From: Orientallactaga sibirica
Taxonomy: Eukaryota; Chordata; Mammalia; Rodentia; Dipodidae
Reading direction: 5' to 3'
DNA length: 64,000 nucleotides
Assembly: GCA_036365145.1 (NCBI GenBank)
Contig: JAEOAD010000045.1
Location: 18,331,501-18,395,500 of the forward strand
Shown: positions 35,555-46,160 of the stretch, piece by piece
Layout of the letters: each line of letters begins with the position of its first letter
Position numbering within the stretch: position 1 is the first letter of the stretch
The notes under the pieces: generated by a model
Seen by the model: the letters and a program-made list of their open reading frames with translations, nothing else
The model's database searches: none
What the model was told of the DNA's origin: nothing
Made by a program: the position numbers and the translations under genes

Positions 35555-37390
35555 GTGCTGGCAATGTTCATTGGGGCCCAGCCTCTCCTTCCCTCAAGAC
35601 ACTTCAGATGCTCTGTAGGCGGGAGTCACAGCTGCACCTTTCACATTCAGTTCCATATTCTGTGGTGGTTTGAATCAGATGCCTCTAGCTTCATGTTGCC
35701 AGCTTATGGAGAACTTAGACACTCCAGGAACTTCACAGGCTATTGCATTTCATCCTTATGACAGTCCTCCAAGAGGTGTTGTGTCTGTCCCATTTCCCCT
35801 AGGCACGCATCCTTCTGTACTTCATACTCACAGGGCTTTACTCCACGTGCATGCAACTGACTCAGGACTTGTTCTGAATGCTCAGTCCCCAGCTGATGGC
35901 AGTGTGGGAGGTAAAGCCTTGCTGGAGGAGTGTGTTGTTGGGGGCAGGCTTTGGGGTGTTATAGCCAGCCCCTTGCCAGAGTTCAGTTCACTCTCCTTGC
36001 TGTTTTCCACCCACTGTGGCAGAGATGATGTCCAGCCTCTGCTCATGCCATGCTTTCCCCTGCCATCATGGAGCTTCCCTTCAAGACCATGAGCCAAAAT
36101 AACAACTTTCCTCAAATTTTCAGTGCCAGGGATGGGGTACCTTCCAGTGAGTTGTTGGCCGGGGAGGTCACAGATATCCCCAAAACATAGGCCATTGCTG
36201 AGGCCCTTGGTTTCCCACCAGGAATAGATGTTAAGACCCTATTGCTGAAGACTCCACATACTTGGGCAGCAAGGTCACTGAGAAATCCTGCTAGAGCTGA
36301 GCTGAAAGCCTCCTCCATGAGGACCAGCTGACAGAAAGCTGGAAAAAGCTATGCTGCATGAAGTTCAATGGGAGAGAAAAAACACCAGTGAAGATACTCA
36401 ACAGTGAACACTGCAAGCTTTAAATTTGGCCAGCCAGGCCAAATGAGTCAACAGGTGCAATAGTGGCATGTCTGTTACGGGGGAAACCAACCACTCTCTC
36501 ATTGGACTGGAGGCCTGTTACCTGGGAGGGAATACATCCCTGATACTGAAAACCTACAACAGGGATAGTCATGAGCCCTAGGGGTGTAATGTCTGCTTGT
36601 GTCACACTAAATGTATATACTATGCTCACCAAACTGCCCAGTAAGCACTTCTGTTAATGTCCACACCCATATATTAACGCTACTCTCACTTTTGGTTAGA
36701 GAAGCTTTTCTTTTCAGATGGTGGCAACCTTGGGATGACTCAAGGCACCATGGTGCTGAGAAGAAGGGACAGAAGTACTCAGCACTGAAATATCTCAAAC
36801 CCACCTTCCAAGGCTCAGGGTCCATTGTGGAAGAGGGGGCGGAAAGAATGTAAGAGCCAAAGGAAGAGTAGGACTCCTTACAAACATGTTCCTTCAGACA
36901 CAAAATGGCCTGGATATCCATGACCTCACAGTACCTGACACTACCTACTCAAGACCATCATAATAGGAGGAAAAGATCATGACATCAAACTGAAAAGAGA
37001 GACTGATTGAGAGGGGGAGGGGATAAGATGGAGAGTGAAGTTTCAAAGGGGAAAGTGGGGGGGGGAGGGAAGTACCATGAGATTTTGTCTACAATTAAAG
37101 AAGTTGTCAATAAAAATTTTAAAAAAACAAAAAACTTTCCTCCCATGAGCTGCTTTTTGGCCAGGTGCATTGTCCCAGCAACACGAGGGTATCTTCAACA
37201 TTCTCCCTCAACAAAATTGAGAGACGAACCCCAGGCTAGGCAAGATGTTATGTTGCAGCAGCTTGCTTTTCCCAGCACCACCCCTTGTCCCAGCTTGCAG
37301 CCTGTATGCCTGGTTGGTATGCAATAAACTGTAGCAGGGCTGATGCCTGCCATGTTTCTAAGCCTAATGCAGATCCTGTGGAGAAATTAG
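35555..37390 (+). mobile_element. Three-layer nested interspersed repeats
   Basis: Outer element X: 35555-35655 and again from about 37205 to 37390, matching the unbroken copy at 38800-39070 (CATTCAG.TCCAT and GGCTAGGCAAG words). Middle element Y: about 35656-37204, starting GTGGTTTGAATCAGATGC, related to minus-strand copies at 48548-48840 and 55296-55640. Inner element: L1 3' UTR at 36114-37132 with A-rich tail. AACTTTCCTC occurs at 36104-36113 and again at 37133-37142, a target-site duplication for the inner element. No intact protein frame. Confidence 0.7.
36114..37132 (+). mobile_element. LINE-1 3' UTR insertion, 5' truncated
   Basis: About 1 kb with the same word order as 28340-29285 (TATTGCTGAAGACTCCACAT, GTGCAATAGTGGCATGTC, CCAAGGCTCAGGGTC, GTTGTCAATAAAAATTTT) and an A-rich tail. 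It is bounded by the 10-base duplication AACTTTCCTC. The target was element Y. Confidence 0.75.
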
Positions 37391-37689
37391 TGTCTTCTGT
37401 TTTATGGAAAATATGCTCAGAGAAATGGAGATTTTTGATCAAACAACTAGAAAAATAGGGTAGGATTTGAACTCTGGTCTATCTCATGCCAGAGCTTATG
37501 CTCTCTGTATCACACTACCTCTTACCTCCCACTTGAGCCATTAAGATGATGACTGTAAACTTGAGGTTGGATAAGCTCATTCCTGTGAGGCAGAACAGTT
37601 TGGGCCTTAAGTTGACTTTAGCCAGTGGGAATTTGGGGAAGGCAGGTAGCACCTTGGTGGGAGGGCCGATGGTGACCAGTGGGGTTCCA

Positions 37690-37885
37690 GCAGGCTGGAA
37701 AGATGGCTCAGTTGTTAAAGACATCTGCTTACAAAGCCTGACTGCCTGGGTTCGATTTCCCAGTAGCCATGTAAGCAAGAAGCACAAAGTGGTTCGTTTG
37801 CAGTGGCAAGAGTCCTTGGCATGCTCATATACTCTCCTTCCCTCCCTTTCTCTCTCCTCTGCTTCCAATAAGTCAATTAAAAAAT
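37690..37885 (+). repeat. tRNA-derived SINE
   Basis: Plus copy: GGCTGGAAAGATGGCTCAG head, GGTTCGATTTCCCAGTAGCC B-box region, CT-rich tract and A-rich tail. Confidence 0.85.
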
Positions 37886-38799
37886 GATAATAAAAGAAAA
37901 AGTGCTGAAAGCATATGGCCAGGAAGGAAGAAGAGGTTATTTATTGCCTCTCTTTCAAAAGTCCTGAACTATTGAGATGGTTGGGAGGACTCTTCTGTTT
38001 AACAAAAATTAACCGATAGCCATTCCATGTTAGGTCTAGAACCAGGCCTTGCGTCTCTAAAGGTAAATTAGAAGAAACATCTGGGAGCCCATCGTTCAAC
38101 AGGTAAGTTGAACACAAACAGATGATTTTAATAAACTTGTAACTGCAATGGAATTAGCAAGTCTAAGATAGGACATCAGTAAGAAGGCTCCCAGCTGGGG
38201 TCAGAGCTAGAAGGAACTTGTTATGGAAGGGCTTCCTACCGCTGCTGATGACTGAACTATAATTTAAAGATTATGGAAAAATAGAAAGCTAGTGTGGTGG
38301 TGGGATGGAGCGGGGGGTCAATCTAGACAAATCAGCTTGAACAAAGACAGCCGAAGCAGCTGTATGCCTGCGGAGAAGCTGCAAGGCATATTCAGACTAG
38401 AAGAGGGATGAGAGATTGTGGGCGAGCTTGCTAGGGAGCCTGTGTGCCTGGCTGTGAGCTCTGTCTGTAGACGAAGAGGAACAAGCTCAGAGCAGGGAGG
38501 ACCTGGCCTTGCAGCCCAGCAGTGGTGTTCTAGCCCTGCTGTGTTCACTCTTCCAATTCCACAGTTCACTTCTGCATGGCTGGAGATGGCACTAAGGGGC
38601 TATGAGAGTCTTACCAGGACTTGTCTTTCCCTGTTGGTCAGTGGCCATCTGGTATCTGCCTGAGTATTGCTGGCAACTGCTGAACCTCTGCTACGGCTAG
38701 GGTTGGCCCAGCTGTCTTCAGACCTCAAGTCCAGCCTTTATTGGCCTTGACCCAGGCTGGCCTTGGCATTGTGACTAGGACACCCACTTCCTGGAGAAA
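37886..38799. other. Intergenic sequence, nothing recognised
   Basis: About 900 bases without recognised SINEs or conserved coding blocks on either strand. Part may belong to old elements related to the 38800-39070 repeat. Confidence 0.4.
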
Positions 38800-39070
38800 T
38801 GAACACAGGACTTCCAGAAACATTGAGGAGCTCTGGCAATCACCTCATCTTGCCTCAAAAAATTCAGATGCTGACATCACACTTGTACCTTTGACATTCA
38901 GCTCCATCAATCAAGCAAGGTTGATTTACCCAGGCTAGGCAAGGGCACTGTGTTGTAGGTGATTGCCAGTCTCACATCCCCAGCACCATCCCTTACTAAC
39001 CTACCTTTCAGAGTACAACAAGGCCAGCATCTTCCATGATTCCAGGTCTAATCATAATGAAGCGGAGACA
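38800..39070 (+). repeat. Uninterrupted copy of element X
   Basis: Shares words and order with 35565-35655 plus 37205-37390 (TTCAGATGCT, ACCTTTGACATTCAGCTCCAT, CCAGGCTAGGCAAG, CCCCAGCACCATCCCTT). This shows what the nested copy looked like before it was broken. Its class is not clear. Confidence 0.6.
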
Positions 39071-39810
39071 GGAGCCCAGCCATCTCTGTTTTTCCAGTGT
39101 CATGTGAATGTCATCTACTATCTGGATGCAACAGCCTAAAAATTTAATGCAGCTGAAGTTATAACAGGCATTTGGAAGCTGCTTTTGCTAAAAAGCATTG
39201 ACTTTTCACTTGGGCCTACAGAAACAGGCATCTCTGCCTTCATTTTGTATCTCTCTCCATTACTTTGGGCCAGACTCCTGCTTGACTCTGCATAGCATAT
39301 TATCTAACCTCTTTTTATCATTTGTTAAGGCTGAAGGCACAAAGATAAGTCCTAAACTTGTAGTCATCTTGGATCTCAGGAACAGCAAAGCCTCAATCAA
39401 AAGCCCCTCTATCAAAGTAATGAGGACAGTTAACTATGATGAAGAGGATGTATCCTGGAACAGATTGTCTTGTAGGAATGAGACTGACCCCTTGGAGATG
39501 ACAGGATGGCAGTAGTAACTACTTCCTATCAAACTGCCTTGCAGGATTGGAGCCAGGCAGTGATGGGGGGGGCACTTTAATCAGGACTGCTAAATTATGC
39601 ATACCTCTTTCCTCCTGCCTCGGTTCCTCCTCTATTTGAACCTAAAGCTCACGTCAATACCCTGAAAAGGTACCCCTTCATCTCTTATTCTCCCCAGTTC
39701 ACCTTGATTAAAATCTCTCTGCTTTTCACCACTACTCATCTCTTTAATTGGCCTGTTAGGGCCAAGTCTCCTCTGTTGAGGCTGTCAGAGACAGGGCATT
39801 TGCTCTAAAA
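39071..39810. other. Intergenic sequence, nothing recognised
   Basis: No named repeat or coding exon is seen. A 105-codon open stretch at 39198-39515 has no recognisable motif and no splice or codon evidence, so I do not call it a gene. Confidence 0.4.
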
Positions 39811-39900
39811 CTCTGCTTGTAGGGGCTCAATGGCAGAGTGCTTGCCTGACTCCATAAGGCCCCGGGTTCAGTCCCCAGCACCACAAAGAAAAGAAAGTAA
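39811..39900 (+). repeat. ID element (tRNA-derived)
   Basis: GGGGCTCAATGGCAGAGTGC followed by GGGTTCAGTCCCCAGCACCA gives A-box and B-box of an ID/BC1-like unit, then an A-rich tail. It is a SINE and not a tRNA gene, as there is no acceptor-stem pairing. Confidence 0.8.
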
Positions 39901-40508
39901 AACTGGTTAGGAGGTTGTTGCAGCGTGTGCCCCAAGGTTGTGTGCATTTGAGGAGACAAGCTCAAGGGAAAAACAGCTCTGTGGCCAGAAGCACCACAGG
40001 AGCCTGAAAATCTTCCAGTGGGGAAGACCCCCAGGGGGAACCTACTGTTTGCCCTTGGCCTATGGACTGAGGGCTAGACTCCTCTATCTGGCTGCTAGCA
40101 CCTCTCCTACCATGTATCCCTCCTAGGCATATCCTCACTAGGACCTGGGGGCTGTACCCAATTCTAACAAGGCACCTATGTATATGTGACACTGGCTGTG
40201 CACTTGCCCTCTTCTTGTAACAGGATGTCAGTATGGACTCAGCTTGCTCTGCCCACTCTCCTGCACAGCCATTCTCTTCCTCTTGCACAGTTGTGCTTAC
40301 CACATTTTGGAAAGCCTTCCATCGCAACCACACATTTCCCAAGCTGGTCTCCACTTCTTTCTAAGGGGCCAACCGCCCCAATTCTTAGTGTCTATAAAAT
40401 GAAGAGTCCTCATCATTGCACAGGGGATGTTTTGGGATCCTCGACTCAACTTAGGCCTCCAACTTCCTGTGATCATCTTGCTTAAGTTTGCACTGTGACT
40501 CTGCTTAC

Positions 40509-40933
40509 CCTGGGCTCCTTTTATTTTATTTTATTTTTATTATTATTATTATTTTAAATATATATTTTTATTTATATTATTCTGATTTTACATTCATAGT
40601 ATTGGTTCCATTGTCCTCCTCCCTGTCCTCCCTCTTTCAAAGGGACCCTCGTCAATGGGGAATGTGGGTCATGCATTGTGAGGTTAGTCAAGAGTTCTGG
40701 GGGGTAGGCCCCAGTCTCTGTGCATAATGCCCCAATTTATGACTCTAACAATCTTTACGCCCCCTCTTCTGCAAGTTTCCCCGAGCCACATTGGGGTCAT
40801 TTTAGTTCTGCTTCAGTGATGAGGTTTTGGGAACCTCTGTGTCATTGGATATCTGCTTAGTTGGAGTTGGATGTTCTCTGTGTTTATCTCCTTCAGCCTT
40901 TTTCTGGTGTTGTAATCACCTGGGCTCCTTTTA
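40509..40933 (-). mobile_element. 5'-truncated LINE-1 insertion with perfect 15-base target-site duplication
   Basis: CCTGGGCTCCTTTTA occurs at 40509-40523 and 40919-40933. Between them lies a minus-strand LINE-1 3' UTR: on plus the poly-T/ATT-rich end is at 40524-40570 and the truncation point at 40918. The perfect duplication implies a fairly recent insertion compared with the decayed repeats nearby. It ends 14 bases before the ETS-like site at 40947 in the putative HK3 promoter. Confidence 0.85.
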
Positions 40934-41020
40934 AGTAACCTTGGACGGAAGTGGTGGCTGAAGAAGAAGGTGGGGCTTGGGGACAATATAATTCAAGCCA
41001 CCCCTGAGTTTCACTTTTGG
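40934..41020 (+). promoter_or_regulatory. HK3: Putative HK3 core promoter
   Basis: An ETS/PU.1-type GGAAGT is at 40947-40952, a purine run GAAGAAGAAGG follows, and a TATA-like ATATAATT is at about 40986-40993, about 25-30 bases before the presumed transcription start. GTTTCACTTTT at about 41008-41018 resembles an ISRE/ETS half site. HK3 is a myeloid gene reported to be activated by PU.1, so these sites suit its biology. Location is inference from gene length (human HK3 spans about 18 kb) and the exon-like block that follows. Confidence 0.45.
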
Positions 41021-41102
41021 GTACTGACCAGGGTCACTGTGGTGCTTCACATTTGAGAGAAGAGCGGAGACCTGAGGCATTATCTACAGCTACATCTTCC
41101 AA
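41015..41102 (+). other. HK3: Putative HK3 non-coding exon 1
   Basis: A GC-balanced, repeat-free block runs up to AGCTACATCTTCCAA and a strong donor GTAAGC at 41103. No ATG with a long frame lies in it. HK3 in human has a non-coding first exon, and the start codon here is in the second exon at 46065, so a non-coding exon of this kind is needed upstream. The next acceptor is TATAG at 46034-46038. The start coordinate is approximate. Confidence 0.45.
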
Positions 41103-44100
41103 GTAAGCGCCTTCCTTATTCCTGCATACTTCATCCCATGCCCAGTCCTCCTGTCCTCATCCCTCCCCATTCAGCACACCCTAGAGGCTAGCAAGGCTAT
41201 ACCACTAATCCTCCATGGTGACCGTGGCTCCCAGTCTCAGAAGAGGTGACTGGAATAACATAGAAGGCTCACTCTATATAGTTGATTCAGCTAAGGGAAG
41301 GTTAGTTCAAACGTGTGTAGACCCTGAGCTGGGTTCTGGTGATGTAGCAATGAGGGAGAAATGTCCCTCCTCATTGGAAGAGACAGACTTGAATTCATCA
41401 ACCCAGACTTGAAATATTGGGGTTCTTGGGAGGGACAGAGGAAGGTTTGTACTCTGGCATGTGCTGAGTAAATGTTAAATGCATGAGGAAATGAATGAAT
41501 GGGTGAGCGAATGATGAAGCTAGAGCTGGGCCTTGAACAACTTTTACCCCTTTACAAAGGTAATTCTTCAGTTATATAATTTTACCCTTGAAACAGGCTA
41601 TACCATTTATAGAACAGATATTCCATGCTCTCCTCTGACAGATTTGGAAAGTGAATGCAGGCATAAGTGATTTGAGCTTTGCCAGAAGCTGATTTCTGGG
41701 CTCACCAAATAAAACCTTCTTCCTTTTCTGTTTTACTTTGATTTGGTTTTGAGACAGGGTCTTGCTATGTAGCCTAGGCTGCCCTCCAACTCATGGTACT
41801 CCTGTCTCAGCCTACCCAGTGCTCCCTTCCAATTTTATAAAACAATTAGCACATACACATTAGCATATTAGCACATGCCCAACCCCGTGCTGACATGAAA
41901 GATGCAGAGGTGACTCAGACATCACAAGGTTATGAGAAACCCTCCCCACTTGGGGACCAGCTCCAATGAAGACTGGAAAGCAGGAAGCAGGGTTTATGGT
42001 CAGTGTGGCTAGAGTATGGAGGAGGAAATAATGAGCCGAAACTTAGATGGAGGGCCTTGTGAGGGTCTGCAAATGTCGTCATAGAGTTCTGGACTTGCTG
42101 TAGGAGGCAGCCCTCACAGCGTCAAGATTTGCTTCTGTTTATTTTTTTTTTTAGGGGACTTAAGAATGGCATGGCAAAAATTCATTTTAGGAGTCCCATG
42201 ATGTGCTAGGAGATGAATGGAGCAAGTGGATTGAGCTCTCAGTTAGGGGGGCTGCTGGATTAATCTAATAGTGGTTGTGGGGACAGGGAGGAGAGACAGA
42301 TAAGAAAGCTCATTCCCAGAGGCCCATCGATGGCTACTCCTTTCCAAACTCTAACCACATTGACTACAGGCCCTCTGTCTCCTGTTTTCTGGTCTTCATT
42401 CAAGCTACTCCCCAAGACTGGAGGGATAGCCCCATAAACCCTTGCTACCTTACAGAGAAAAAACCAGGGATTATTCTGGCCACTTGGATATGGGATTGAG
42501 CAAACTTCTTGATGCTTCTAGCCAAGGTGGAGTACAGAATTTTTTTTCTTTTCTTCTTTTTGATTTTCTGAGGTAGTATCTCACTGTAGCCCAGGCTGAC
42601 TGGAATTCACTATGTACTGTCAGGGTGGCCTCCAACTCATGGTGATCCTCCTACATCTTAAGTTTTTTTTTTTTTTTTTTTTAATAATATTTATTTGTAT
42701 GTGTTTTTGCATGTATGGGTATGCCAGAGACTTCTGCCACTGCAAATGAAACAACACCAGACACATGCACATTCTTTGCATCTGGCTTCATGTGGGCATT
42801 GAGGAATTGAACCCAGGCTGTTAAAGCAAGCACCTTTAACTGCTAAGCAGTCTCTCCATCCCCCAAGTGCACAAGTTTTGTGGGAGAAAAGGACCCTGTC
42901 TTTGACTGTTGAGTTCAGAATGGTTCTTGCACTCAGAGTGAACTCTAGTAGACCATTGGAATTTGGAGATGGCTCAGGCCAGTAGTTGATTTAGGAGGTC
43001 TGATACAGTGATTTTAACCTGAGGGGTGGGTGAGAAAAAGAGGGAATGTGAGGGAGTGTGGAGAAAAGCATGACTTGAAGCTTGGGAACTCCATCATCTC
43101 CTCCATCGTCATCATCATCATCATCATTTATGCTTGGATTGTTTTGTTTTGTTTTGTTTTTCAAGGTAAGGTCTCACTCTAGCTCAGGCTGACCTGGAAT
43201 TCACTATGTAGTCTCAGGGTGGCCTTGAACTCATGGTGATCCTCCTATCTCTGCCTCCCAAGTGCTGGGATTAAAGGCGTGTGCCACCACACCCGGCTAT
43301 TTTTGGATTTTTTTTTTTGTTGTTTTTTTGAGGTAGGATTTCACTCTAGCTCAGGCTGACCTGGAATTCACTATGTATTCTCAGGGTGGCCTCGAACTCA
43401 CAGTGATCCTCCTACCTCTGCCTCCCGAGTGCTAGGAAGGCGTGTGCCACCATGCTTGACTTTATCTTTGGATTTTTTTTTAGATTTTATTTTTATTTAT
43501 TTCCTTATTTGAGACAGAGAGAGGGATAGAGAGACTGAGAATGGGCGTTCCAGGGCCTCTAGCCACTGCAAATGAACTCCAGACATAATCGCCACCATGT
43601 TCATCTGGCTTACATGGGACCTGGAGAATCGAACCGGTGTCCTTAGGCTTCACAGGCATGCACCTTAACTGCTAAACCATCTCTCCGGCCCTAATTTTGG
43701 ATTTTTTGAGGTAAGGTCTCACTCTAGCCCATGCTGACCTGGAACTAAATCTGCAATCTCAGACTGGCCTGGAACTCAGTGATCTTCCTTCCTCTGCCTC
43801 CCAAGTTCTGGGATTGAAGGTGTGTACCACCATGCCCAGCTGGGAACTCCATTATTTAAGGGCAGAGGAGAGGAGCTCCTGATGGAAGACCCAGGAAGGA
43901 GTAACAGAAGAAATCCTGGAGCCAATGGAGGGGAAAATGAGCAAGCAGAAGGACTGGGCAAAGCTTGGGATTGGGGAGTCAGGTCATATGTGACCATATG
44001 GACAGGCAGAATAGCGAGGGCTACAGGGGCAAAAAATGTAATGCTTCTAGTTTTGCTTTTGCAAGGCATAATCAGTGGTCAGATCCCTTGTTCTGTCTTG

Positions 44101-44228
44101 TGCCCTCAACTGTATTTTCCTACTCCTTCACCTTCATAGCTTCTTGAGCTACTGTGGGCTCTCTTGGCAGTACCACCTCTAGCTTGGGTGAGCCAAAATA
44201 CCCAATATTTATTTGTTTGTTTATTTGT

Positions 44229-44271
<43 letters not shown>

Positions 44272-45041
44272 TTTTGAGAGAGAATGCAAGAATGAATTGG
44301 TGTGCCAGGGCCTCAGCCCTTGCAATCAAATGTCAGATGCTTGTGCCACCTAGTGAGCATGTGTGACCTTGTGCTTGCCTCACCTTTGTGCGTCTGGCTT
44401 ACGTGGGATCTGGAGAGTTGAACATGGGTCCTTAGGCTTCATATGCAAGTTCCTTAACCACTAAGCAATCTCTCCAGCCCCAATACCCAATATTTCTACA
44501 GTCTCATAGCATTCAAAGGATCCTAACTCCTTTCTTCCTTACAACATGTTTGCTTTTTTAAAAAAAATATTAATTTATTTATTTGGGAGAGAAAGAAAGA
44601 GGCAGACAGAGAGAGAGAGAGAGAGAGAGAAGGGTCTGTAGCCACTGCACGTGAATTCCAGACGTATGCACCACTTTGAGCATCTGGCTCACGTGGGTAG
44701 TGGGGAATTGAACTTGAGTCCTTAGGTTTCACATGTAAGCACCTTAACCACTAAGCAATCTCTCTAGCCCATATTTGCTTTTTTTGCTAGTGAAGAGGAA
44801 ACAGAGGCTTATTGTTTCAATGCAGATTTCACTGAATAACTATGAACCTACATGCTAAGCAAAATACTTTTGTTCTCATTATTTCATTTGCCCCACACAG
44901 CCCTCTAACATACTGGTCCCCATTTTACAAATAAAAGTCTCAAGGTTGGGAGGTGTGGTGCAGCTGCCTTGTGGACAGCTGGGTCCCAGGCTCAGACACA
45001 GGCCTCTTTCCATTCTGCTTTCTGCACTTTCCAAACTTGAG

Positions 45042-45079
<38 letters not shown>

Positions 45080-46038
45080 ACACTGGACTTCATGAAGAGT
45101 CTCTAGGCCTTACTCTTTTGTGTTCACAACATCCTTATAAGGGTAGATGCTATTTCTCCTTGCTTCACAGACTGTAAAGGTGAAATTCAGAGTCACAAAT
45201 GACTCGTCCAAACTCATCCCATTAGTGCAACCCTTTCCTGAAGCACAGATTCAATTTCCAAAGGACAGACTCCCTTCCCATGGCTCTTTGACTCATGTCT
45301 TTCATCTTTAAGATGAAATTCACATGCTTAGCCTGGCATAAAAGCCAGCCTGCCTGTTTTCTAGTATATCTTTGGTCCCTTCTTAGCCTATACCCTTTAG
45401 CATGTCCCTGCCTTCCCGTCTGTTGCCACAGATCTAGCGACATGCCACATCTGTCAATGCTTGTGCCAAGCCTGCTGTGATGGTTGGTAAGGCTCTGAGG
45501 TCCACAAGGGCAGAGCCCACTCTGCTTCATCTGCCCTTCTGTGTCCAGCACAGTGGGTGTCAGGAACCAGTGCATGTGAGTGAATAAAGTAGTTCAGCTT
45601 GTTATTGGCCTCCCCAGTGCTTGCTGGTTACACATGCTTCTGGAAAATAGCTGCCTCTTGGTTGCTTACTAATGGACCTTGATGGTCAGAGCTCCTGAAT
45701 TCTGATTATAACTTCCTTCTTGGCCTTCTCCAGAAGGAAAGAAGTTGTTGGTCTGGGTTATTGCCTCTTGGAAGCTATAGATTAAGTATTCTTTTAAAAA
45801 ATATTTTTGCAAGGGGAGAGAGAGAGAGTGCAAGCGAGCATAGGCATACCAGGGCCTCCTGTTACCACAGGCAAACACCACATACGTGTACCACTTTATG
45901 CATCTGGCTTTCCATGGGCACCGGGAATTTGAACCCAGGACAGCAGGTTTTGGTAGCAAGTGCCTTTAACTGATGCGCCATCTCCCCAACCCAATTAAGT
46001 ATTCTTGTATCTGACCATCCTTTCTCCTCCCTGTATAG
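41103..46038 (+). other. HK3: HK3 intron 1 (putative), SINE rich
   Basis: Contains an old minus B1 at 41735-41830, a minus B1 piece 42560-42660, minus tRNA SINEs at 42680-42865, 43480-43695, 44275-44482, 44575-44772 and 45800-45995, minus B1 at 43150-43297, 43310-43465 and 43697-43843, a (CAT)n run near 43110-43128, (TTTA)n at 44215-44275, MIR-like pieces at 44850-44960 and 45105-45230, and (GT)n at 45043-45078. No coding exon seen. Confidence 0.6.
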
Positions 46039-46064
46039 GCGGCCAACACCCATTGTAGAAACAC

Positions 46065-46160
46065 ATGGACACCATTGGGCCTGCCTGTTTGCAGCCTGGG
46101 GAAAGAGCCTTGGCCTGTCCACAAGAGAGCTGGCCACTGCTCTTGGATAGCTCAGAGCTG
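46065..46160 (+). CDS. HK3: HK3 first coding exon (residues 1-32)
   Basis: [20 protein letters not shown] and following residues to DSSEL, a variable N-terminus that lacks the hydrophobic mitochondrial-binding peptide of HK1/HK2, as in human HK3. The exon probably begins at 46039 (acceptor TATAG), leaving 26 bases of 5' UTR. Donor GTAAGT at 46161. Phase 0. Confidence 0.88.

Noticed and set aside
35670..36092. 140-codon plus-strand open frame
   Set aside because: It runs through interspersed-repeat sequence (element Y) whose other copies lack the frame.
39198..39515. 105-codon plus-strand open frame between UIMC1 and HK3
   Set aside because: No motif, no splice signals and no similarity that I recognise; this length is not unusual by chance.
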